Translations under genes and position numbers: made by a program
DNA from: JADKFD01 sp964561825
Lineage (GTDB): Bacteria > Pseudomonadota > Gammaproteobacteria > Xanthomonadales > SZUA-5
Length of the DNA: 5,371 bases
Assembly: GCA_964561825.1 (NCBI GenBank)
Contig: CAZLSB010000275.1
Location: 1-5,371, forward strand
Direction: 5' to 3'
The notes under the pieces: model-generated
Told to the model about the DNA's origin: nothing
Database searches by the model: none
What the model saw: only the letters and a program-made list of their open reading frames with translations
Shown here: positions 1-4,702 of the stretch, in pieces
How the letters are laid out: every line of letters begins with the position of its first letter
How positions within the stretch are numbered: the first letter of the stretch is position 1

Positions 1-147
1 CGGCGGCTGACTCATCACACTATCGTCGCCGCCGGCCGCGCGCAAAGGTGCAGAGTCATTCGCAACGCAATCAGTCGCTGCCGCACAGTCTTCAGTTGCG
101 GGCATTGCAGTAGCGCTGACACTAAGATTTATGGACTTACTTTGCAT
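1..147 (-). CDS. Possible N-terminal fragment of an unrecognised protein, cut by the window edge
   Basis: Reading the minus strand from an ATG at 147 gives 49 codons without a stop, and the frame is still open at base 1. The product begins MQSKSINLSV and is rich in Ala, Ser, Thr and Asp, with two Cys (residues 21 and 27). No signal peptide, membrane segment or motif is recognisable. It lies downstream of the OmpA terminator in the same orientation, so it would be a separate transcription unit. The ribosome binding site is weak, only a GGGG stretch about 8 bases before the start. The opposite strand is also open here (1-165), but that frame gives an Arg/Cys-rich product typical of an antisense shadow. 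It could equally be non-coding. Confidence 0.35.
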   Translation of the reverse strand, partial: MQSKSINLSVSATAMPATEDCAAATDCVANDSAPLRAAGGDDSVMSQPP

Positions 148-172
148 GACAGGTGCCCCGGCTAATGAAAGT

Positions 173-200
173 AAAAACAGCGGCACGTCCATGTGCCGCT
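173..200 (-). terminator. Rho-independent terminator of the OmpA gene
   Basis: A perfect 8-bp inverted repeat, AGCGGCAC (179-186) and GTGCCGCT (193-200), flanks a 6-base loop. On the minus strand the stem is followed, after one G, by five T (complement of 173-177). It starts 10 bases past the OmpA stop codon, the classic position for an intrinsic terminator ending the seven-gene minus-strand block. Confidence 0.85.
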
Positions 201-209
201 CGGAACCGC

Positions 210-1202
210 CTACTGCACGTTCAACTCGGTGCGACGATTGCGCGCGCGACCTTCAGCGGTGTCATTGGTATCGATAGGCCGTGCTTCGCCGTAGCCGTTT
301 ACTGCGGATATCTTGGCGTTAGCCACACCTTGTCCATTGAGGTATTCGCCGACTACTTTGGCGCGACACTCCGATAAGGTTTGGTTGTATGCATCGCTAC
401 CAACCGCATCGGTATGACCGGCCACTTCGACTTCAATGTCGTTGCCGTTGAGCACACGGACCGCTTCATCAAGAATCGCAATGGCGTCGCCACGCAACGT
501 ACATTTGTCGAAATCGAAATTGACGCCGTTTAAGGTGATCGAAACCGGCAAATCACGTGGCGGATCAGCGGCGGGTGCATCCGCAACTGGAGCTGGGTCA
601 GACTCTGGCATTGGCGGTGGATCTGCGGCACGCATCGGGCTATCAATTCCGCCGCCGAAGTAGAAGGAATAACCTAAAGAGACGGTGGTATCCCAAAATC
701 CGCTGTCGATGGCCCCGTCGTTGTAATCGGTGTACTTATGACCAACCTCAAAACGAAATGCGCCGGAATCATTGACGTCCCACTCAAAACCAAGGATGGG
801 ACCAATCTGATAGCCCCAATCATCAACGCCGGTACTGCGCAGTTCATTGCGGCCTGCCCCAAAAGCCATGCCGAAGTAGGGATGGGCGTAGTCATAGTCC
901 AGCAGATAACGCACTGAACCGCCCACGCTTAATTGACGCCATTCCGCGGGTTGGCCGTCGCCAATCTTGTCATCAAAACGGTGGTATCCCGCTTCGGCTT
1001 CGATCGCCCAGTTTTCTTTGAAAAAATAACCCCAACCCAAACCCAAGAACGGACCATTGCCGGAGAGTCGATCGCCGTCGGACCAGCCGTAGCCGATTTT
1101 TGGTGCCAGATACCACTGGCCCTGATCACGTGGAGCCGCGGAAGCGAGCATCGGAACCGCAACTAACGCGGCGAGCGCGATGCCTAATAAAGTCTTTTTC
1201 AT
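210..1202 (-). CDS. OmpA-family outer-membrane porin with peptidoglycan-binding domain
   Basis: A 330-residue OmpA/OprF-type protein that spans the outer membrane and anchors it to peptidoglycan. Residues 1-22 are a Sec signal peptide (MKKTLL, hydrophobic core, cleavage likely at ASA-AP). Residues ~24-183 alternate aromatic and Gly residues, as in an eight-stranded beta-barrel (last strands around LGYSFYFGG). Residues ~190-218 are a Pro/Ala/Asp-rich linker. Residues ~225-330 are the OmpA C-terminal domain with FDFDKC, GHTDAVG and ARNRRTEL. Asp265 (in HTD) and Arg280, 15 residues apart, match the diaminopimelate-binding Asp/Arg pair known in the family. Cys234 and Cys279 are unusual. The ATG at 1202 was chosen over an upstream in-frame start at 1295 because the signal peptide begins here, and it overlaps the DUF3309 stop as ATGA, implying translational coupling. 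A terminator follows directly. Confidence 0.95.
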   Translation of the reverse strand: MKKTLLGIALAALVAVPMLASAAPRDQGQWYLAPKIGYGWSDGDRLSGNGPFLGLGWGYFFKENWAIEAEAGYHRFDDKIGDGQPAEWRQLSVGGSVRYLLDYDYAHPYFGMAFGAGRNELRSTGVDDWGYQIGPILGFEWDVNDSGAFRFEVGHKYTDYNDGAIDSGFWDTTVSLGYSFYFGGGIDSPMRAADPPPMPESDPAPVADAPAADPPRDLPVSITLNGVNFDFDKCTLRGDAIAILDEAVRVLNGNDIEVEVAGHTDAVGSDAYNQTLSECRAKVVGEYLNGQGVANAKISAVNGYGEARPIDTNDTAEGRARNRRTELNVQ

Positions 1203-1357
1203 ATACGCCCCATCAAAACCAATATCAAAAGAATGACCACGACCAACCCCAAGCCACCGCTGGGACCATAACCCCAGGAGCGGCTGTGCCCCCAAGTGGG
1301 TAGTGAGCCGACCAGCATTAGCACCAGCACAATCAACAAAATCATACCAATTGACAT
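1199..1357 (-). CDS. DUF3309-family mini membrane protein
   Basis: A 52-residue protein starting MSIGMILLIV. Residues ~3-18 form a hydrophobic helix. A central motif follows, with LPTWGHSRSWGYGPSGGLG at 19-37, the hallmark of the DUF3309 family as I remember it. Residues ~36-49 form a second hydrophobic helix and the protein ends GRI. It is probably an inner-membrane protein; the function of the family is unknown. The start is supported by AAGGAG (1364-1369) six bases before the ATG. The stop codon shares bases with the OmpA start (ATGA), so the two are probably translated together. The DUF3096 gene ends 33 bases upstream with no terminator between, consistent with one transcript. Confidence 0.9.
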   Translation of the reverse strand: MSIGMILLIVLVLMLVGSLPTWGHSRSWGYGPSGGLGLVVVILLILVLMGRI

Positions 1358-1390
1358 ATCATTCTCCTTGACTTAAATTTCTAGGGGTAA

Positions 1391-1546
1391 TCAGTTTAGG
1401 CTCATATTGCCAGCGCCAAACAAGCCAATTAGACCAATTACAATCAGGTAGATCGCAACGATATAATTGAGCAAGCGTGGCTGCGCAAGAATCAATATTC
1501 CCGCGAGCAGTGCAATGATCGGGGCTAAGCTTAGATGGAGGTTCAT
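1391..1546 (-). CDS. DUF3096-family mini membrane protein
   Basis: A 51-residue protein that is almost entirely hydrophobic. It begins MNLHLSLAPIIALLAGILIL and carries the strongly conserved-looking core PRLLNYIVAIYLIVIGLIGL at 23-42, which I recognise as DUF3096. Two membrane helices are likely (~6-21 and ~28-44), with a short PRLLN turn between. Function is unknown. The ATG at 1546 is preferred over a longer open frame reaching 1660, because AAGGAG (1552-1557) sits five bases upstream and the extra 38 residues are polar, Pro/Cys-rich and unlike the family. It lies between the AI-2E gene (145-base structured gap upstream) and DUF3309 (33 bases downstream). The long upstream gap leaves room for its own promoter. 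Confidence 0.9.
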   Translation of the reverse strand: MNLHLSLAPIIALLAGILILAQPRLLNYIVAIYLIVIGLIGLFGAGNMSLN

Positions 1547-1568
1547 TGTTGCTCCTTTTCGGACTAAT

Positions 1569-1578
1569 CGGTCGACCG
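1569..1578. repeat. 10-bp perfect palindrome upstream of the DUF3096 gene
   Basis: CGGTCGACCG is perfectly self-complementary and lies 12 bases upstream of the AAGGAG of the DUF3096 gene. It could be a small operator half-site arrangement or chance. No adjacent promoter elements with good spacing are visible. Confidence 0.3.
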
Positions 1579-1611
1579 CGTTGGGTGGTGGGTCAACTTG
1601 AGCACAAATTG

Positions 1612-1677
1612 CTCGATTTGCAGGCTTTGGTCGGTGCGTTGCCGCACACAGAGTGCGCAAGAGCTTAACAAATCGAG
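1612..1677. repeat. Nested inverted repeats in the AI-2E/DUF3096 gap
   Basis: The outer arms CTCGATTTG (1612-1620) and CAAATCGAG (1669-1677) are perfect 9-bp complements. Inside them, 1639-1647 pairs with 1653-1660 (eight pairs, one bulged C, loop ACAGA). The same CGCAC (1643-1647) can instead pair with GTGCG at 1634-1638. A small separate stem, GAGCA/TGCTC (1600-1604 and 1610-1614), overlaps the left outer arm by three bases. On the minus-strand transcript this would fold between the AI-2E stop and the DUF3096 start. There is no T-run after it, so it is not a standard terminator; RNA processing or attenuation are possible roles. Confidence 0.55.
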
Positions 1678-1691
1678 ACTTGGGCCGATGT

Positions 1692-2777
1692 TTATGCGTT
1701 AGTGCTTAGCAAATGGGCCAGCGGGCCCCAGCTGGGCACGCGCTGCGCGAGTATGCGCAGGCAGGTCAACAAGGGCATGGCAAGCAATAAACCCGCTGGG
1801 CCCCATAACCAGCCGCATAACATCAGCGCCAGAAACACCATGACTGGGTCGAGCGCAAGGCGTCGACCGACGATATGCGGTGTAATGACTTCCTCGAGCA
1901 TGTTCAGCCCGATGAAAATGGCGGGCACGCTCAGCGCCATCCAAACGGAATCGAACTGTGCAAAGCCAACCACGGCAAGCAACAACACCAATAATAACGG
2001 ACCCAAGAATGGAATGAAATTCAAAATGGCGCCAATCCCGCCCCATAATAACGGGCTGGCCACACCCATTCCCCACAAAGCGGCAGCCAAAAGCAGCCCT
2101 AACACACAATTAATCACGGTAATCGTGATGATATAGGTGGATAGCTCCTGCTGTGCGCTACGGGTTGCCATGACAATCACTTTTTTGAAGTGCAGTGCAG
2201 GCGCCAACTCGACCAACTTGCGCAGTAGAGCATCACCGTGCAGCAGAAAAATGAAAATCAAAAACAATGTTGCAATAAAACTGGAGATGACCCCAGGCGT
2301 GGCACTCAATAATTGGGTCAGCTGATCGGGGTCAGCGTCAACCATGCGCTGCTTCGGTTGCGAGCCCTGTAAACTGGCCATGTCCGCGACGCGTTCACCC
2401 AACGCGCTTGCTTCGCGTAGCGGCAGACGCACATCAACCAAAGCGTGTTCAATTCGTGCGATGGCGGTGGGTATTGATTTCACCCATTCACGCGCCGGGG
2501 TAATCAGACTGGCAAACAACGAGGCAACGACAAAGAGCGAGGTCAACATAACCAAGCTAACGCATAAGACGCGTGGTGGCCCCCATTTGCACAACAAGCG
2601 CACCGCTGGCGCCAGCATTAAGCCGATCAACACGGCAAACAAAAACGGTACGACCAGCACCGCGGCGGCGGCGCTGGCATACATCACCATCAGCGCTAAT
2701 ATTGCTGCGAGCAGGCGGTTTCTGGTGGGGTGTTCGGCAACGACCGCAACTTCAATGCTGTCCGGCGTCGAGCTCAC
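1692..2777 (-). CDS. AI-2E/PerM-family membrane transporter
   Basis: A 361-residue polytopic inner-membrane protein, the usual length for the AI-2E transporter (PerM/YdiK/TqsA) family. Members export varied small molecules or ions; a substrate cannot be read from sequence and autoinducer-2 should not be assumed. Hydrophobic segments lie at ~22-58, 72-93, 164-182, 212-237, 243-270, 279-297 and 311-344. A longer soluble stretch at ~95-160 matches the family's variable domain. Family signatures seen are NFIPFLGPLL (253-262), ITPHIVGRRLALDP (298-311) and GPAGLLLAMPLL (326-337). The start is GTG at 2777, and GTGA overlaps the stop of the upstream 103-residue gene. No separate ribosome binding site is evident, so translational coupling is likely. 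The stop is TAA at 1692-1694. Confidence 0.93.
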   Translation of the reverse strand: MSSTPDSIEVAVVAEHPTRNRLLAAILALMVMYASAAAAVLVVPFLFAVLIGLMLAPAVRLLCKWGPPRVLCVSLVMLTSLFVVASLFASLITPAREWVKSIPTAIARIEHALVDVRLPLREASALGERVADMASLQGSQPKQRMVDADPDQLTQLLSATPGVISSFIATLFLIFIFLLHGDALLRKLVELAPALHFKKVIVMATRSAQQELSTYIITITVINCVLGLLLAAALWGMGVASPLLWGGIGAILNFIPFLGPLLLVLLLAVVGFAQFDSVWMALSVPAIFIGLNMLEEVITPHIVGRRLALDPVMVFLALMLCGWLWGPAGLLLAMPLLTCLRILAQRVPSWGPLAHLLSTNA

Positions 2778-3085
2778 AAAGGCGGACCCGGCGCGGCCGG
2801 GACCACTTCAACCGTTACCACGCGGGAGGGCGGAGCAGAGGCCCGCGCCAGCACCGCTGCAAGCACCGCCGGCCCGATGGGTGAGCGCAACAACCAAGCA
2901 CTGGCCCCAAAAGCAGCAGCTCCGAGCCACGCCCAGTGCTTGGGTGATAGCGCCGCCATGGCCAAGCCCGCCGTCAGTCCGCCGCCAATCCACAGTGCTA
3001 AGCGCTGTTGCTCGTGCCAATTGCGTGCGGCAAGCTGGGGCGTTGAACTGCTCACGGTGATTAACTCGTTACTTCTTTTGTCCAC
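2774..3085 (-). CDS. Unrecognised 103-residue membrane protein upstream of the AI-2E gene
   Basis: The first ~28 residues are polar (two Arg and a Lys, with Gln and Ser). They are followed by two or three hydrophobic segments (~29-46, 51-66 and 68-81), then a Pro/Ala-rich tail ending PAAPGPPL. I do not recognise a named family. The start is a GTG at 3085, supported by GAGGAG (3094-3099) eight bases upstream. Its TGA overlaps the GTG of the AI-2E transporter, so the two are probably co-translated and may act together, for example as a small accessory subunit; this is inference from position only. The 72-residue gene ends 24 bases upstream of this start. An opposite-strand open frame across this region looks like a shadow. 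Confidence 0.8.
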   Translation of the reverse strand: MDKRSNELITVSSSTPQLAARNWHEQQRLALWIGGGLTAGLAMAALSPKHWAWLGAAAFGASAWLLRSPIGPAVLAAVLARASAPPSRVVTVEVVPAAPGPPL

Positions 3086-3093
3086 GTACCGCG

Positions 3094-3099
3094 CTCCTC
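3094..3099 (-). promoter_or_regulatory. Ribosome binding site deciding a GTG start at 3085
   Basis: The minus strand reads GAGGAG eight bases before GTG. It fixes the start of the 103-residue gene at a non-ATG codon, for which no in-frame ATG alternative lies nearby. Confidence 0.75.
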
Positions 3100-3109
3100 A
3101 GGGATTGGT

Positions 3110-3328
3110 TCAACTCTTGCCTCGTGCAACCAGCAATACGACGCCGACCAGAACGAGTCCTGCGCCCGCCCAGATTGGCACGTTGACCGTTTTCTCATCT
3201 TTAACTGACAGAGTTAGGGGGCCGACTTTCGTACTATGCGTACTTTCGGTATACGAGAAACTCCCGTAAGCCAGTCCTAGGGCGCCTAGTACGATCATAA
3301 TCACTGCTACAAGTTTAATTCCAGTCAC
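3110..3328 (-). CDS. 72-residue two-helix membrane protein, function unknown
   Basis: The N-terminal helix (~5-21, VAVIMIVLGALGLAYG) is followed by a polar loop with SFSYTESTH, then KVGPLTLSVKDEKTVNVP and a second helix (~52-68), and ends ARGKS. The loop pattern FSYT-x-x-TH-x-x-K-x-GP-L-x-L-SVK-x-x-x-TVNVP-WAG is one I recall in many uncharacterised bacterial small membrane proteins, though I cannot give it a secure family name. The loop should face the periplasm if both termini are cytoplasmic. The start is GTG at 3328 with AAAGGAG (3337-3343) eight bases upstream. DUF1328 lies 52 bases upstream and the 103-residue gene 24 bases downstream, with no terminators between, so it is likely in the same transcript. 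Confidence 0.85.
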   Translation of the reverse strand: MTGIKLVAVIMIVLGALGLAYGSFSYTESTHSTKVGPLTLSVKDEKTVNVPIWAGAGLVLVGVVLLVARGKS

Positions 3329-3336
3329 GGTAAAAG

Positions 3337-3343
3337 CTCCTTT
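3337..3343 (-). promoter_or_regulatory. Ribosome binding site deciding a GTG start at 3328
   Basis: The minus strand reads AAAGGAG eight bases before the GTG of the 72-residue gene. It supports initiation at GTG rather than at the internal ATG ten codons later, which would remove half of the first membrane helix. Confidence 0.75.
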
Positions 3344-3380
3344 AGCGCGCCTGACTTACGCGGTTGGCTGAAATCAATCT

Positions 3381-3545
3381 TCAAATGGTGGAACGTTTTC
3401 CCATAATAAAGGAGGCGATAAACAACACCATGAAGATGAGGAACAAGATTTTGGCGATGCCCACTGCCGATCCCGCTATGCCACCAAAGCCCAAGATGCC
3501 GGCGATGATAGCGATGACCAAGAATACAATAGTGTAATGCAGCAT
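3381..3545 (-). CDS. DUF1328 (UPF0391) mini membrane protein
   Basis: A 54-residue protein beginning MLHYTIVFLVIAIIAGILGF, followed by GGIAGSAVGIAKILF and a second hydrophobic helix ending FIASFIMGKRSTI. The GFGGIAG-x-A-x-GIAKILF core and the length are those of DUF1328/UPF0391, a two-helix membrane protein of unknown function widespread in Proteobacteria (YtjA in E. coli). The ATG at 3545 has AAGGAG seven bases upstream, and the stop is TGA at 3381-3383. It is the first gene of the minus-strand block, so the block's main promoter should lie upstream in 3546-3846. This frame is too short for many ORF callers. Confidence 0.93.
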   Translation of the reverse strand: MLHYTIVFLVIAIIAGILGFGGIAGSAVGIAKILFLIFMVLFIASFIMGKRSTI

Positions 3546-3573
3546 GACTCTACTCCTTAAACCAGTGATATTT

Positions 3574-3598
3574 CTACGGCGAAATTAAGCTGCCGTAG
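3574..3598. repeat. Hairpin in the likely 5' leader of DUF1328
   Basis: CTACGGC (3574-3580) and GCCGTAG (3592-3598) are perfect 7-bp complements around an 11-base A/T-rich loop. They lie about 29 bases upstream of the DUF1328 start. It may be a protein-binding operator or an mRNA leader hairpin stabilising the transcript. Confidence 0.5.
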
Positions 3599-3630
3599 CG
3601 AAAATGACTATCGCCCGTGTTGGTGCTTTC

Positions 3631-3717
3631 GTCCGTGCGCCAACGCACGTTGAGCTAGACATGAGTGATTCTTGCTCCGACCAAAACCAGCACCGCTAGG
3701 TGCGCCAGCGCACGGAC
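3631..3717. repeat. Inverted repeat pair of GC-rich self-complementary units
   Basis: GTCCGTGCGC (3631-3640) and GCGCACGGAC (3708-3717) are perfect 10-bp complements. With the neighbouring bases, two 18-base arms (3631-3648 and 3700-3717) match at 15 of 18 positions in inverted orientation. Each arm is also a small hairpin on its own: CGTGCG/CGCACG at 3634-3649, and GTGCGC/GCGCAC at 3700-3713. The 51-base spacing sits centrally in the divergent promoter region, suggesting paired regulator sites or a decayed palindromic repeat. Confidence 0.55.
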
Positions 3718-3846
3718 GCGCACTAAACAGATCCATAGGCTTGTCGCTGGATCGAATTCCAGCCAGTTGTTCGTTCGGCACATCAGGAAGTTCGACCACA
3801 CTTTGTCGGACGCCAGCGCGCCCGTTTTAGCCACCAGGAGATCACC

Positions 3847-4032
3847 ATGAATACAAATTTCCAAAGAATATCCGTTTTGCTGCTGGTTGCTGCTTTTGCG
3901 TTCAGCGCGACGGCTTGCAACACCATGAAAGGTTTGGGTAAAGACACCGAAAAGGCTGGCGAGAAGATTCAAAAGGAAGCGGGTCGGAGCAAAACCACCG
4001 ACGATCGCTCCTCCAATGAATCAGCGCCGTAA
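3847..4032 (+). CDS. Entericidin A/B-like small lipoprotein
   Basis: A 61-residue protein with a lipoprotein signal (MNTNFQRISVLLLVAAFAFS) and a lipobox ending ATA-Cys24. The mature part starts CNTMKGLGKDTEKAGEKIQKEA, the pattern of the entericidin family, followed by a polar Ser/Thr/Asp/Asn tail. Entericidins of E. coli are small envelope lipoproteins described as a toxin/antidote pair induced in stationary phase. Most chromosomal homologues in other bacteria are untested, and only one copy is present here, so a toxin role should not be assumed. Asn after the Cys favours outer-membrane sorting. AGGAG (3836-3840) is six bases before the ATG. The second lipoprotein gene follows after 51 bases without a terminator, so they probably form an operon. 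Confidence 0.9.
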   Translation: MNTNFQRISVLLLVAAFAFSATACNTMKGLGKDTEKAGEKIQKEAGRSKTTDDRSSNESAP

Positions 4033-4083
4033 CGGATTTACGCTAGCACCATTTAATTTCAATGACTTAATCAGGAGTACGCC

Positions 4084-4542
4084 ATGTTTAATCGATTTGT
4101 GCCTTTGGCCGCAGTTGCGGCATTAATGTTGGTCGCTTGCCAGGAAACGCCGCGGGAAACCGCCAAAGATGTCACTGAAGCGCGCAAAGATGCGGCGAAA
4201 GAAGTTGACGCTGCGCGGGTGGACGCAAGCGCGGATAAAGATGAAGCGCGCCGTGATGTCACCGATGCTCAGCGAGCGTATGTGAAAGACGATACCAACG
4301 CGATGAAGAAGCTGACCAAGGCTGAGTCCGACTCAATGATTGCCACCGCGCATGCAGACTATGACGTGGCCAATGCGCAGATTGAAGGTCGCCAGAATAT
4401 TGCCAAGGAAAAATGTGGCGCGCTGAAGGGTGTTGATTCTGATGCTTGTATCAGCTCCGCTGAAGCGGTGTTTGCGTCCGAGCAAGCAGTTGCGATTGCC
4501 AATCGTGACGCCATGTTGGTGGCCGCAGAACACCACGAATAA
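4084..4542 (+). CDS. Alanine- and charge-rich helical lipoprotein, function unknown
   Basis: A 152-residue protein with a lipoprotein signal peptide (residues 1-18) and lipobox LVA-Cys19. Residues ~24-110 are rich in Ala, Asp, Glu, Lys and Arg with few hydrophobics, predicting long helix or coiled coil. This includes near-repeats such as EARKDAAKEVDAARVDA. Residues 109-122 hold EKCGALKGVDSDAC, a Cys-x10-Cys motif; I recall similar C-x-ALKG-x-x-x-x-x-C motifs in small secreted stress-linked proteobacterial proteins. The C-terminus is again Ala-rich helix. Gln after Cys19 favours the outer membrane, with the helix in the periplasm. AGGAG (4073-4077) is six bases before the ATG. It shares the operon with the entericidin-like gene and ends before a strong terminator. 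No enzymatic motif is seen. Confidence 0.88.
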   Translation: MFNRFVPLAAVAALMLVACQETPRETAKDVTEARKDAAKEVDAARVDASADKDEARRDVTDAQRAYVKDDTNAMKKLTKAESDSMIATAHADYDVANAQIEGRQNIAKEKCGALKGVDSDACISSAEAVFASEQAVAIANRDAMLVAAEHHE

Positions 4543-4557
4543 TTAGTCCGATCCCCG

Positions 4558-4600
4558 CGCCCGGACCGCACAAGGACGTGTGGTTCGGGCGTTTTTGTTT
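4558..4600 (+). terminator. Rho-independent terminator of the lipoprotein operon
   Basis: Bases 4558-4571 and 4578-4591 form a 14-bp stem with two G-U pairs around the loop AAGGAC. It is followed immediately by TTTTT (4592-4596) and, after one G, TTT. It starts 15 bases past the lipoprotein stop. Confidence 0.93.
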
Positions 4601-4627
4601 AGCCCTACAAGGTACGCGGATGAACCG
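4598..4627 (+). repeat. Degenerate direct repeat, copy 1
   Basis: It starts TTTAGCCC and ends ACGCGGATGAACCG; the last 14 bases are identical to the end of copy 3 (4902-4915). It begins right at the end of the lipoprotein terminator's T-run. A further 19 bases (4628-4646) match 15 of 19 positions after copy 2 (4692-4710), so the true unit is probably longer than 30 bases. Confidence 0.6.
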
Positions 4628-4655
4628 CCAAGACTCGTCTTCGCAAACGTCCTCT

Positions 4656-4685
4656 TTTCAGCCGGAAATGCAAGCGGACGAACCC
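4656..4685 (+). repeat. Degenerate direct repeat, copy 2
   Basis: It starts TTTCAGCCGGAAA and ends AGCGGACGAACCC. It shares TTTCAGCC and GAAA with copy 3 and GCGGA-GAACC with both others. The sequence following it runs into the CATTGCGAG palindromic element. Confidence 0.55.
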
Positions 4686-4702
4686 CAAACCCCAAGGCTC
4701 GT

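Larger units (their letters stand above)
3546..3846. promoter_or_regulatory. Divergent intergenic region between DUF1328 and the lipoprotein genes
   Basis: About 300 bases without a credible gene separate two outward-facing units, so promoters for both must lie here or be absent. I see no convincing sigma-70 -35/-10 pair for either. It contains several inverted repeats (listed separately) and a small CTGGA/TCCAG hairpin at 3747-3762. AGGAG at 3836-3840 is the ribosome binding site of the entericidin-like gene. Minus-strand open frames here run antisense into the entericidin gene or start and stop within the gap; they show no ribosome binding site or recognisable product. Confidence 0.6.

Noticed and set aside
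153..377. Plus-strand open frame of 74 codons
   Set aside because: It is antisense to the OmpA C-terminal domain and runs through the terminator, with no ribosome binding site.
1203..1295. 31-codon N-terminal extension of OmpA
   Set aside because: It would put residues before a perfect Sec signal peptide and lies inside the DUF3309 gene in another frame.
1547..1660. 38-codon N-terminal extension of the DUF3096 gene
   Set aside because: The strong AAGGAG and the family-like N-terminus place the start at 1546, and the extension would be translated from the hairpin region.
1702..2136. Plus-strand open frame of 144 codons inside the AI-2E gene
   Set aside because: It is a reverse-complement shadow of transmembrane codons, giving an Asn/Pro/Lys-rich nonsense product.
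2344..3060. Plus-strand open frame of 238 codons across the AI-2E and 103-residue genes
   Set aside because: It is antisense to two well-supported membrane genes, has no ribosome binding site, and its Arg/Thr/Ala-rich product has no domain; it is an antisense shadow.
2730..3269. Plus-strand open frame of 179 codons
   Set aside because: It lies antisense to three minus-strand genes and encodes a low-complexity Ala/Thr/Arg product with no initiation signal.
3655..3972. Minus-strand open frame of 105 codons
   Set aside because: It overlaps the entericidin-like gene in antisense and most of the divergent intergenic region, with no ribosome binding site or recognisable domain.
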